A stretch of 8,093 nucleotides of DNA from JBJXFY01 sp046155815 (GTDB lineage Bacteria; Verrucomicrobiota; Verrucomicrobiia; Limisphaerales; CAIMTB01): positions 1-8,093 of the forward strand of contig JBJXFY010000167.1 of NCBI GenBank assembly GCA_046155815.1. Direction: 5' to 3'. Within the stretch, counting starts at the first letter, position 1; every line of letters begins with the position of its first letter. The notes under the pieces are model-generated. The model saw only the letters and a list, made by a program, of their open reading frames with translations. It searched no databases and was not told where the DNA came from. The position numbers and the translations under genes are program-made. Of this stretch, positions 1 through 6,005 are shown in pieces.

Positions 1-18
1 CTAGGAGGCGTAACGGAT

Positions 19-357
19 CTAGACGGCTTTTTCGCCGGTTTCTTCGGTGCGGATCCTGACCGCTTCTTCGACCGGTGAGACGAAGACCTTGCCGTCGCCG
101 ATCTTGCCGGTCTTGGCCGCGCCCACGATCGCGTTGACGGCGGCCTCGATGCGTTCATCGGGCAGGACGAGCTCCAGCTTGATCTTGGGCAGGAAGTCCA
201 CGGTGTACTCGCTGCCGCGGTAGATTTCGGTGTGGCCCTTCTGCCGGCCGAATCCCTTGACCTCGCTGACGGTCATGCCCTCGATCCCGGCCTCGCTCAG
301 GGCATCCTTCACTTCCTCCAGTTTGAACGGTTTGATGATCGCTTCGATTTTCTTCAT
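19..357 (-). CDS. glnB: Nitrogen regulatory protein PII (GlnB/GlnK family)
   Basis: A complete 112-residue PII protein, the usual family length. PII is a cytoplasmic trimer that senses 2-oxoglutarate, ATP/ADP and, where a uridylyltransferase exists, glutamine; it controls glutamine synthetase, NtrB or the ammonium channel AmtB. Visible here: the N-terminus MKKIEAIIKPFKLEEVKDAL, the T-loop signature YRGSEY (residues 46-51) with the uridylylation tyrosine Tyr51, Gln39 in GFGRQKGH, and the nucleotide-binding B-loop KTGKIGDGK (82-90), followed by Arg101 and Arg103. The frame stays open upstream to 603, but that stretch has no PII similarity and the family start is exactly the ATG at 357. No Shine-Dalgarno precedes this ATG; a leader ORF overlaps it and may drive its translation. 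GlnB and GlnK cannot be told apart from this sequence alone. The gene or genes downstream lie outside the window. Confidence 0.97.
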   Translation of the reverse strand: MKKIEAIIKPFKLEEVKDALSEAGIEGMTVSEVKGFGRQKGHTEIYRGSEYTVDFLPKIKLELVLPDERIEAAVNAIVGAAKTGKIGDGKVFVSPVEEAVRIRTEETGEKAV

Positions 358-395
358 GATGATGGGTTGCCGGTGCGGGCGTTTTTCTTGGGCAT
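354..395 (-). CDS. Putative 13-residue leader peptide overlapping the PII start
   Basis: A short ORF encoding MPKKNARTGNPSS. Its TGA (356-354) shares bases with the PII ATG (357-355), forming ATGA, the classic arrangement for translational coupling. Its own ATG (395) has an AGGAG nine bases upstream, while the PII ATG has no recognisable Shine-Dalgarno. The simplest reading is that ribosomes load at the leader, terminate and re-initiate on PII. The peptide is basic and hydrophilic, with no run of a single amino acid that would suggest classical attenuation. It is too short for codon statistics, and chance overlap is possible. No homologue is recognised. Confidence 0.4.
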   Translation of the reverse strand: MPKKNARTGNPSS

Positions 396-404
396 CGGCG
401 GCGT

Positions 405-409
405 CTCCT
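405..409 (-). promoter_or_regulatory. Shine-Dalgarno AGGAG for the leader ORF
   Basis: On the minus strand AGGAG is followed by a 9-base spacer (404-396) and then the leader ATG at 395. It is the only well-placed strong ribosome-binding site noticed in this window. It lies about 50 bases from the PII ATG, too far to serve that start directly. Confidence 0.55.
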
Positions 410-448
410 GGGGAGGCCGGCCGCCGTGTGTTCGTTTCCCTGACGGTC

Positions 449-496
449 AGCCGGGTCCGGCGAACCCACCACCACAGGGATTCGCCAGACCCGGCC
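449..496 (-). promoter_or_regulatory. Long stem-loop in the PII mRNA leader
   Basis: In minus-strand RNA, bases 496-477 pair with 467-449 to give 19 base pairs, with one bulged U (480) and a 9-base loop UGUGGUGGU (476-468). Two of the pairs, 487/458 and 496/449, are U-G wobbles in minus-strand RNA but would be A-C mismatches in plus-strand RNA. This points to a structure kept for its RNA form in the PII transcript. No U-tract follows, so it is not a typical intrinsic terminator. It matches no riboswitch class I recognise. It sits 53 bases upstream of the leader ORF. Confidence 0.6.
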
Positions 497-538
497 TCCA
501 CCAACACATCAGGACAACGCCCAACACCGGGACCTGTT

Positions 539-554
539 AGCACCCGTGATGCCA
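539..554 (-). promoter_or_regulatory. Candidate sigma-54 (-24/-12) promoter for PII
   Basis: The minus strand reads TGGCATCACGGGTGCT, which has the exact GG-N10-GC spacing and close matches to TGGCAY-N5-TTGCW, with one mismatch in the -12 box. The predicted start is near 528, giving a leader of about 130 bases that would include the hairpin at 449-496. Sigma-54 with NtrC commonly drives glnB/glnK transcription in proteobacteria. A TGCACC, one half of an NtrC-type site, lies at 645-650, but its partner half is absent. GG-N10-GC is easy to find by chance in GC-rich DNA, so this is tentative. No convincing sigma-70 promoter was found upstream. Confidence 0.35.
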
Positions 555-701
555 GCGGCCGCGGAGCATTGGATTCGCCCCCAAAGCGAACCCTGGCCGC
601 CACTTGTCTCGAAACCCGCTCGACTCACTGAAGAGGCCAACGAATGCACCGTGGCCAATTCTGGCCATCCGGCGTAGAGGGTGACACCCGGGGCGCAGTC
701 A

Positions 702-723
702 GGCGGCCTCGAATCGGGCCGCC
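702..723. repeat. Inverted repeat / hairpin, 7-bp perfect stem
   Basis: GGCGGCC (702-708) and GGCCGCC (717-723) are perfect reverse complements around an 8-base loop. No T-rich tail follows on either strand, so it is not an obvious terminator. It is the first of three hairpins in this region. Confidence 0.5.
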
Positions 724-731
724 GCTCCGCT

Positions 732-773
732 CCGGCCCTGCCAAGGGAAGGGGAGAATACTTGGCAAGGCCGG
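732..773. repeat. Inverted repeat / hairpin, 14-bp arms
   Basis: Bases 732-745 and 760-773 are reverse complements at 13 of 14 positions, around a 14-base purine-rich loop (746-759). The single mismatch (738/767) becomes a G-U pair in minus-strand RNA but stays C-A on the plus strand. This favours an RNA made in the esterase-to-PII direction. It could be a 3' UTR stabiliser, part of an unrecognised small RNA, or a dispersed palindromic repeat. Confidence 0.55.
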
Positions 774-782
774 CCGGTTCGG

Positions 783-810
783 CGGTCCTCCAGCGCGCCT
801 CCCGGGACCG
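783..810. repeat. Inverted repeat, 6-bp stem
   Basis: CGGTCC (783-788) and GGACCG (805-810) are reverse complements around a 16-base loop. Weak on its own in GC-rich DNA, but adjacent to two stronger hairpins. Confidence 0.3.
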
Positions 811-861
811 GGCCAAGACGGCGGCCTACCCTTCAACCGGGATTCCGCATCGGAACGACCA

Positions 862-876
862 AAGGCCTCCTGCCTT
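862..876 (-). terminator. Weak hairpin downstream of the esterase gene
   Basis: On the minus strand AAGGC-AGGAG-GCCTT forms a 5-bp stem and 5-base loop starting about 16 bases after the esterase stop. Only a short T run follows, so it is a poor intrinsic terminator and may instead be a 3'-end stabiliser. Confidence 0.2.
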
Positions 877-891
877 CCCGCGGCCGTGCGC

Positions 892-2667
892 TCACGGCGC
901 CTTTGCCCCTGCGGTCAGCGTCCTGCGGCGGAACACCTTGTCGCTGCTGCACGCGTACAGCCAGGCGCGGCCGGGACCGGCAAAGGCGCAGCTCACGGTG
1001 CCCTTCTCCTGCGGGCGGGCGATCACGCCGCCCAGCCGCCCGCCCGCGTCGAACATCTGGAGGCCCGCGTGCGAAGTGACGTAGATGCGGCCGGCGGCAT
1101 CGGTGGTCGCGCCGTCGCCCCCGCTGTCGGGCCTGCCCACAGGCGTGACGAGGGTGGCGAGGCGTTCGCCGCCGCTGAGGGAGCCGTCGGCAGCGACGAG
1201 GAAGTTCCAGACGTTGGTGCCGCCATACTCGCTCACCCAGAGCTGGCTCTGGTCCGTGCTGAGCGTGATGCCGTTCGGCTTGTTGATGCCGCCGGCTACG
1301 GGTGCGGGGCGGGACATTCCGCGGGCGCTGATGGGCACGCGGACGACCGCGCCGGCTCCGGTGTCGGTGAAATAGACGTGCCCTGCGGCGGAGACGACCA
1401 AGTCGTTTGGATTCACGTCGGTGGCGACCGTCTCGACCGGCTTCGTTACGGGGTCAATGACGACGATGCGCTTCTCCTTCGCGTCGCCCTGCGTGGCGGC
1501 GTAGAGTTTCCCGTCGGGTCCGAACTTCATGCCGCTGACCTTGGGGCCGCCCTCAAGCCAGGCGACGGGCTTGGTTTCGCCGACGCCGACGCGGTACAGG
1601 ACATTTTTGCCGAGGTCGCTGAAGTAAAAGTTCCCCTCGGTGTCACCGCAGGCGGCGTCGGTGAAGCCGTAGCCTTCGCCCACGAGTTCCCAGTCTCCGG
1701 GCTGGCCGCCGCCCGCCAGCACCTTCGAGAGCGCCTCGTCGCCCCGGAGGTTGTCCTGGGTGAGCGGGGCCGGGAGCTGCGCGAGCGCGGGACGCCAGAG
1801 CCAGCGCAGCGAGTCGGGCAGGATGGCGCCGCCGTGCTTCCCGTTGTGCGCGCCGTCGCCCAAGACGAACCGGTGATCGTAGCCGGCGAAGGCGAGGGCG
1901 CTGGCCATGGTCTGGTTCGCGAGCGGCCAGTTGCCGTGGAGGTTGTTCAGGTCGTTGCTGCCGTCCTGCAGGAAGACGCGGATGGGCTTGCGCTCCGTCT
2001 TGCGGATCAGCGCCGGGTAGGCGTGGCCGCCGCGGATGTTGGTGAAGCTGCCGATCTGCGAAAGCACCCGGCGGAACTGGTCCGGCCGCTCCCACGCAAC
2101 GGTGAACGCGCAGATGCCGCCGCTGCTCATGCCCGCGATGGCGCGCTGATCCGGATCGTCGGTGAACTTCACGCCGAATTTCTGCGCGACGAAGGGCAGC
2201 AGTTCGTCCACGAGGAACTGCGCATAGTCGCCGCCGAGAGAATCGTACTCGAAGCTGCGGTTGCTGCGGTTGCCCCAGCCGGAGGCGGCGGGCGCGTTGG
2301 TACCGCGGTGGCCGGGGTTGATGAAGACGCCGATGGTCACGGGCATTTCGCCCTTGGCGACCAGGTTGTCGAACACAATGGGCACACGCTGCTGGCCCTT
2401 CTCGTCCAGGTAGGCGTGACCGTCCTGGAAGACCATGAGCGCGGCCGGCTTCGTGCCATCGTACTGTGCGGGAATGTAGATCCAACCGTCGCGCGAGGTT
2501 TCGGGGAAGACCTTCGACACATTGAACTGGAAGTGTTCCACCCGCCCCTTGGGCACCCCGGGCGCACGTTCGAGCGAATCAGGGCCAAGCTGGTAGTCGT
2601 CCGCGGCGCGGGCCTGGACCGGGACAAGCAGGGCCAGCAGGAGGCCGGCGAGGCGGAGGCGGAACAT
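892..2667 (-). CDS. Secreted esterase (enterochelin-esterase-like) fused to SMP-30/gluconolactonase propeller
   Basis: A 591-residue exported two-domain protein. Residues 1-21 form a signal peptide ending in ARA. Residues about 25-300 resemble the alpha/beta-hydrolase family of Fes/IroE and CE1-type esterases (PF00756): GWIYIP near 61-66, the nucleophile elbow GMSSG with Ser181, acid candidates Asp235 or Asp239, and His274 in GDGAHNGKHGG. Residues about 325-580 resemble the six-bladed SMP-30 propeller: FTDAAC near 335-340, an Asn-Asp pair (421-422), PNGI with Asn465 and GDG with Asp518, the usual metal and substrate positions. The metal-binding Glu of the family motif EGP appears to be Asp337 here. 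Likely roles are ester removal from a glycan or glycoside and lactone or sugar-acid handling; the substrate is unknown. The ATG at 2667 was chosen because it begins the signal peptide; the frame extends to a TTG at 2724. It follows the sulfatase by 58 bases, probably in the same transcript. Confidence 0.88.
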   Translation of the reverse strand: MFRLRLAGLLLALLVPVQARAADDYQLGPDSLERAPGVPKGRVEHFQFNVSKVFPETSRDGWIYIPAQYDGTKPAALMVFQDGHAYLDEKGQQRVPIVFDNLVAKGEMPVTIGVFINPGHRGTNAPAASGWGNRSNRSFEYDSLGGDYAQFLVDELLPFVAQKFGVKFTDDPDQRAIAGMSSGGICAFTVAWERPDQFRRVLSQIGSFTNIRGGHAYPALIRKTERKPIRVFLQDGSNDLNNLHGNWPLANQTMASALAFAGYDHRFVLGDGAHNGKHGGAILPDSLRWLWRPALAQLPAPLTQDNLRGDEALSKVLAGGGQPGDWELVGEGYGFTDAACGDTEGNFYFSDLGKNVLYRVGVGETKPVAWLEGGPKVSGMKFGPDGKLYAATQGDAKEKRIVVIDPVTKPVETVATDVNPNDLVVSAAGHVYFTDTGAGAVVRVPISARGMSRPAPVAGGINKPNGITLSTDQSQLWVSEYGGTNVWNFLVAADGSLSGGERLATLVTPVGRPDSGGDGATTDAAGRIYVTSHAGLQMFDAGGRLGGVIARPQEKGTVSCAFAGPGRAWLYACSSDKVFRRRTLTAGAKAP

Positions 2668-2725
2668 GGAGCGAGCGTGACGCCGGCCACCGGGGCGGGG
2701 AAGCGGGAAGTCGGGGGCGCCCAAC

Positions 2726-4090
2726 TCACCACGTCAGCGCGTCGCCGGACGCGCGCCCGGCGGCCGACAGCTTCTTCAGCAGCTGCGCGACGCGGCCGGC
2801 CTCGCGGGGATCCTCCGCAAGGTCGTTCACCTCGGAGGGATCCTCCTTCAGGTCGAAAAGCTGCGTCCGCCCGATCACGGGGTAGTGGATGATCTTCCAC
2901 CGCTCGTCGCGCCAGCCGCGCTGCACGTCGCGGTAGGCGAAGTACAGCTCGTCGCGGTGCCGCCGGCCGCGGCCCTCGAGCAGGCGGACGAGGCTGCGGC
3001 CCTCGATGCCGGCGGGCGCCGGCACGCCGGCCAGTCCGCAAATCGTGGGCGCGATGTCGTGCAGGTAGCACAGCGCGTCCACCGCGCGCACGCCCTGGAA
3101 CGCCGCCCCGGCGATGATCAGCGGCACGCCGACGGAATGCTGGTAGAGGTTCTGCTTGCCCAGCAGCCCGTGGCTGCCGAGGGCTAGGCCGTTGTCGCCG
3201 GCAAAGATCACGACCGTGCGTTCCGCGAGTCCGGTGGTGTTGAGCTCGTCCAGGAGGCGGCCGACCTGCGTGTCGAGGTGCGTGATCATCGCGTAGTAGT
3301 CGGCAATCTCGTGCTGCACCGCCGCCCGCGTGCGCGGTGCGGGAACGAGCTTCTCGTCGCGCACGGCCAGCTCGCCGTTGTCGAAGGGATGCTCGGGCAG
3401 GAAGTTCCCCGGCACGGTCATCCACGCCGGGTCGTAGCGCGCGTGGTACTCGGGCGGAGCGGTGCGCGGATCGTGCGGCGAGGTCAGCGCGACGTAGAGC
3501 GCGAAGGGCCGTTTCGTGTCGCGGGCGCGGAGCATTTCCAGCGCGGTGTCGGTGAAGAGCTCAGTCGCGTTGCGCGCCTCCTCGCGGGCCGGCCCGGGCC
3601 GGCCCGTGGCGTCGAAGTCCTGCACCTTGACGCGGAACTGGTCCGACATGCCGCCGAGGAAGATGCTCCGCGCGCCGGGAAAAACCCGGCCGCAGGCCTC
3701 CGCGCCGTTGTGCCACTTGCCCGTCGCGAAGGTCTGGTAGCCCGAACGGCGCAGCGCCTCGGGCCAGGTCTCCGCACCCGTGAGGTCATGGCCCACGCGG
3801 AAGAAGCTGCGGCCGCTGAGGAACATCGCGCGCGACGGGATGCAGACCGCACCGCTGTCACTGCCCGCGATGTGTGCGCCGCGGAAGAGCACGCCGGCGT
3901 TGACGAGCCGGTCGAGGTTCGGCGTGCGAAGCTGGCGGTTGAGCACGCCCAGCGCGTCCGGCCGGTGATCGTCGCTGAGGATGACGACGAAATTCGGCCG
4001 CACGGCCTCACGCGGCGCGGCCAGAACGCTGAACGCCGGAAGCAGGAGGGCGAGGCCGAGGCAGACGAGGCGGTGGCCGGGGAGTTTCAA
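2726..4090 (-). CDS. Secreted formylglycine-dependent sulfatase (S1 family)
   Basis: A 454-residue type I sulfatase that would hydrolyse sulfate esters, probably on a carbohydrate, in the periplasm or outside the cell. Residues 1-24 look like a signal peptide (cut after SVLA or SVLAA). Metal-site Asp40-Asp41 lie in ILSDDHRPDALG. The formylglycine signature CIPSR (83-87) has the Cys to be oxidised at 83 and Arg87. GKWH (124-127) gives Lys125 and His127, SPHDPR gives His206, GDNG gives Asp299-Asn300, and GKQN gives Lys312. All expected active-site residues are present, and the short C-terminal subdomain is in place (LFDLKEDPSEVNDLA, 411-425). Maturation needs a formylglycine-generating enzyme or anSME, not in this window. 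The start is a TTG at 4090, the only position that keeps the charged start of the signal peptide; no Shine-Dalgarno is visible. Overall form is like iduronate/choline-type sulfatases of the S1 superfamily, but the substrate cannot be read from sequence. Confidence 0.93.
   Translation of the reverse strand: MKLPGHRLVCLGLALLLPAFSVLAAPREAVRPNFVVILSDDHRPDALGVLNRQLRTPNLDRLVNAGVLFRGAHIAGSDSGAVCIPSRAMFLSGRSFFRVGHDLTGAETWPEALRRSGYQTFATGKWHNGAEACGRVFPGARSIFLGGMSDQFRVKVQDFDATGRPGPAREEARNATELFTDTALEMLRARDTKRPFALYVALTSPHDPRTAPPEYHARYDPAWMTVPGNFLPEHPFDNGELAVRDEKLVPAPRTRAAVQHEIADYYAMITHLDTQVGRLLDELNTTGLAERTVVIFAGDNGLALGSHGLLGKQNLYQHSVGVPLIIAGAAFQGVRAVDALCYLHDIAPTICGLAGVPAPAGIEGRSLVRLLEGRGRRHRDELYFAYRDVQRGWRDERWKIIHYPVIGRTQLFDLKEDPSEVNDLAEDPREAGRVAQLLKKLSAAGRASGDALTW
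3585..3606. repeat. 22-bp perfect palindrome inside the sulfatase gene
   Basis: The 10-mer GGGCCGGCCC occurs twice in tandem, and with its flanking C and G forms a 22-base perfect palindrome. It encodes about residues 162-169 (TGRPGPAR), a probable surface loop. As RNA it folds into a 9-bp all-GC stem with a 4-base loop. Confidence 0.7.
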
Positions 4091-4157
4091 GCAGATGCAA
4101 GGAACGGAACCGCGGCCTGTGGCGCAAGCGTGGCGGCGTGGGACCGGCGGCCGGCGG

Positions 4158-4171
4158 GCAGGCCGGCCTGC
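4158..4171. repeat. 14-bp perfect palindrome between DUF1080 and sulfatase genes
   Basis: GCAGGCCGGCCTGC is self-complementary and lies in the 105-base gap (4091-4195) between the DUF1080 stop and the sulfatase start. It may be a weak processing or pausing hairpin or a protein-binding site. No T-tract follows, so transcription probably reads through. Nothing else was seen in the gap. Confidence 0.4.
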
Positions 4172-4195
4172 GGCGGGGATGCGCCCCGTCGCCGA

Positions 4196-4906
4196 TCAGT
4201 GCGGTCCGAGCTCGCGTACCTTGAGGTTGCGGAACCAGCAGGCGTCGGCGTGGTCGGTGAGCATGAGGTGGCCGCGGATCTTTTCGCCGAAGCGCGGCTG
4301 GTCCTTGAACTTGCTCCGTGCCAGCGCGGCCTTCACGGCGTCGCTGCCCAGCTCGTACTTCAGCACGGCCACGCCGTTCAGCCAGTGCTCGACCTGGCCG
4401 CCGCGGACAACGAGGCGCGACTGGTTCCACTCGCCGGCCGCCTTCACCGGCTTGTCCGGGGCGGGCGCCAGCACATCGTAAAACGCCGCGGTGGTGCGCT
4501 GGGCGCCGGCCTTGGCGTCGGCATGGCCGGCATCGTCGATCATCTGGTATTCGTGGCCGGGCGCGCCCGGTCGTCCCTCGGTGACGAAGTACTTCACGCC
4601 ATTGTTCCCGGCCGGCCCGAGCCGCCACTCCCAGGTGAACTCGAAATCGCCGAAGGTTCCGGCCGTGACGATGTCGCCGCCGCGCTCGCCGCCAATCTTC
4701 TCGATCTGGCCGTCCTTCACCCGCCAGCCCAGGGCGGGCATGCCGGCCTGGCGGTAGCCGCGCCAGCCGCTGAAGGAGCTGCCATCGAAAAGCAATCGCC
4801 AGCCGGCGGCCTGCTCGTCCGCCGTGAGGAGGTTGGGCGGGGAATCCGCGGCGTGGGCGGCGGACGCGAGCAGCACGACGAGCACGGGCAGCAGTCGGAG
4901 TTTCAT
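4196..4906 (-). CDS. Secreted DUF1080 / 3-keto-disaccharide hydrolase family protein
   Basis: A 236-residue exported protein of the DUF1080 family (PF06439, now named 3-keto-disaccharide hydrolase), a concanavalin-like beta-sandwich very common in Verrucomicrobiota, Planctomycetota and Bacteroidota. Residues 1-19 form a signal peptide (MKLRLLPVLVVLLASAAHA). Family hallmarks in order: WRLLFDGSSFSGWRGY (36-51), DFEFTWEWR (87-95) with NNGVKYF (101-107), HEYQMIDD (118-125), WNQSRLVV (160-167) with HWLNGV (174-179), and the C-terminal LTDHADACWFRNLKVREL (216-233). The ATG at 4906 starts the signal peptide; the frame extends upstream but without family similarity. It appears to be the first gene of a three-gene minus-strand set, 105 bases before the sulfatase. 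Inferred role: cleavage or binding of an oxidised disaccharide or glycoside released from the glycan the neighbouring enzymes act on. Confidence 0.92.
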   Translation of the reverse strand: MKLRLLPVLVVLLASAAHAADSPPNLLTADEQAAGWRLLFDGSSFSGWRGYRQAGMPALGWRVKDGQIEKIGGERGGDIVTAGTFGDFEFTWEWRLGPAGNNGVKYFVTEGRPGAPGHEYQMIDDAGHADAKAGAQRTTAAFYDVLAPAPDKPVKAAGEWNQSRLVVRGGQVEHWLNGVAVLKYELGSDAVKAALARSKFKDQPRFGEKIRGHLMLTDHADACWFRNLKVRELGPH

Positions 4907-5063
4907 GGGGGGAGCGAAGCATCGGAAGCGGCCGGGTGGCGAGCGGCAAGTCGGGACCGGGCATTGCCGGCGGGGGCGGCACTCCACAGGCTGCGCGGCA
5001 TGCGCCCGAAGAAGCCTGCCCGTGACCTGCCGCCACGCCCGGCGGGCGGCTGAAGCGCGACCC
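4907..5063. other. Divergent intergenic region
   Basis: 157 bases between the DUF1080 gene (minus) and the lipid kinase gene (plus), so promoters for both should lie here. No convincing -10/-35 or -24/-12 element was recognised. A short hairpin (TGCCG 4965-4969 with CGGCA 4977-4981) is present. Neither start codon has a clear Shine-Dalgarno. Confidence 0.5.
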
Positions 5064-5984
5064 ATGCGGCCGTGCGTGATCTTCAACCCCGCGGCGCGCG
5101 GCGAGCGCGCGCTGCGCTTCCGCCGCTTCCTGGCCGCGGTGGCGCCCGGCACCGCGCTCAAGCCCACTACCGGCCCCGGCGCCGGACGCGAGCTGGCCGC
5201 GGAGGCCGCCCGCGAGGGCTACGACGTGGTCGTGGCGGCGGGCGGCGACGGCACGCTGCATGAGGTCGTGAACGGCCTCGCCGACGTTCCGGGCGCTCTG
5301 AATTCGGTGACGCTCGGCATCCTGCCACTGGGCACGGTGAACGTGTTTGCGCTGGAGCTGGGCCTGCCGATGTCGCCGCCACGCGCATGGGAGGTCATCC
5401 GGGAGGGCGCGGTCCGCGAGGTGGACCTGCCGTGGGCGGAGGTGGCCACGGCCGGCGGCCTGCGTCGCATGCGCTTCATCTCGCTGGCCGGCGCGGGGCT
5501 GGACGCCCGCGCGGTGCAGCTCACGAGCTGGGGGCTCAAGCGGCGCTTCGGCCGGCTGGCCTACCTTTTCGCGGCGATGCAGGCGTGGCGTGAGCCGCCG
5601 CACCCGTTCAGCTGGGCGGCGGCGGGGGAGCGTGGCGTGGCGACCTATGCCGCGCTGGGCAACGGACGCTTCTACGGCGGGCGCCTCGAGGTGTTTCCCG
5701 GCGGCGACGTGTGCAGCGGGCTGGTGCATGCCTGCCTTTTTCCGCGCGTGACCGCCCCGCTCATTGCTTCCTCCGTCTGGGCGTACTTCGCCCGGCGGCC
5801 GTGGCACCCGCCTTCGGAAGTCCGGCGGCTGGGGGCGGGCGAATTCGGGCTTACCGGCGACGCCTCGGTGCCCGTGCATCTGGATGGCGAATTGGTCGGC
5901 GCGCTGCCCGCGCGCTTTGGCTGCGATCCGGGCGAAAGGCTGCACGTGCTCGCGCCTGGGAGGCGGCCGGCGGCACGGGTTTGA
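5064..5984 (+). CDS. Diacylglycerol kinase family lipid kinase (YegS/DgkB-like)
   Basis: A 306-residue protein of the DAGK_cat family (PF00781), typical in length, which phosphorylates diacylglycerol, a sphingoid base or a related lipid with ATP at the cytoplasmic face of the membrane. Seen: the start VIFNPAARGE (5-14), the nucleotide-binding motif GGDGT (60-64) followed by LHEVVNGL, and LPLGTVNVFA (88-97). The C-terminal domain includes GAGLDA (143-148), GNGRFYGG (199-206) and HLDGE (272-276). The GTxND motif reads GTVNV, a variant of one subgroup in which Val replaces Asp. There is no signal peptide or transmembrane segment. The ATG at 5064 was chosen because the family begins exactly there; the frame is open further upstream but overlaps the DUF1080 start region. 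It is divergent from the glycan genes and convergent with the epimerase gene, apparently a single-gene transcript. The lipid substrate is not predictable. Confidence 0.9.
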   Translation: MRPCVIFNPAARGERALRFRRFLAAVAPGTALKPTTGPGAGRELAAEAAREGYDVVVAAGGDGTLHEVVNGLADVPGALNSVTLGILPLGTVNVFALELGLPMSPPRAWEVIREGAVREVDLPWAEVATAGGLRRMRFISLAGAGLDARAVQLTSWGLKRRFGRLAYLFAAMQAWREPPHPFSWAAAGERGVATYAALGNGRFYGGRLEVFPGGDVCSGLVHACLFPRVTAPLIASSVWAYFARRPWHPPSEVRRLGAGEFGLTGDASVPVHLDGELVGALPARFGCDPGERLHVLAPGRRPAARV

Positions 5985-6005
5985 GGCCGGGCCATGGGGA
6001 TCACG

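Larger units (their letters stand above)
396..891. other. Noncoding region between esterase and PII genes
   Basis: About 500 bases with no ORF that resembles a protein family. The PII end holds the leader elements listed separately. The middle holds three consecutive inverted repeats (702-723, 732-773, 783-810), and a weak hairpin lies just after the esterase stop (862-876). Around 652-667 TGGCCA occurs twice, ten bases apart, with another GGCCA at 635-639; this could be an operator or chance. No tRNA, SRP RNA or RNase P signature was seen. Confidence 0.6.

Noticed and set aside
358..603. 82-residue N-terminal extension of the PII protein
   Set aside because: PII proteins begin at MKKIEAIIKP; the upstream stretch has no similarity and contains the leader hairpin and leader ORF.
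702..773. Intrinsic terminators
   Set aside because: The stems are strong but no T-rich tail follows on either strand.
625..816. 63-codon minus-strand ORF in the noncoding region
   Set aside because: Arg/Pro-rich, spans the hairpins, has no ribosome-binding site and no recognised similarity.
886..2892. 668-codon plus-strand open frame opposite the esterase and sulfatase genes
   Set aside because: Its translation is low-complexity Ala/Val/Gly/Arg-rich with no family motif, as expected antisense to GC-rich genes; the minus strand encodes clear conserved proteins.
3278..5053. 591-codon plus-strand open frame opposite the sulfatase and DUF1080 genes
   Set aside because: Same kind of antisense shadow; no recognisable domain, and its opposite strand holds well-supported genes.
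4824..5063. N-terminal extension of the lipid kinase
   Set aside because: It overlaps the signal-peptide coding region of the divergent DUF1080 gene and adds Arg-rich sequence not found in the family.
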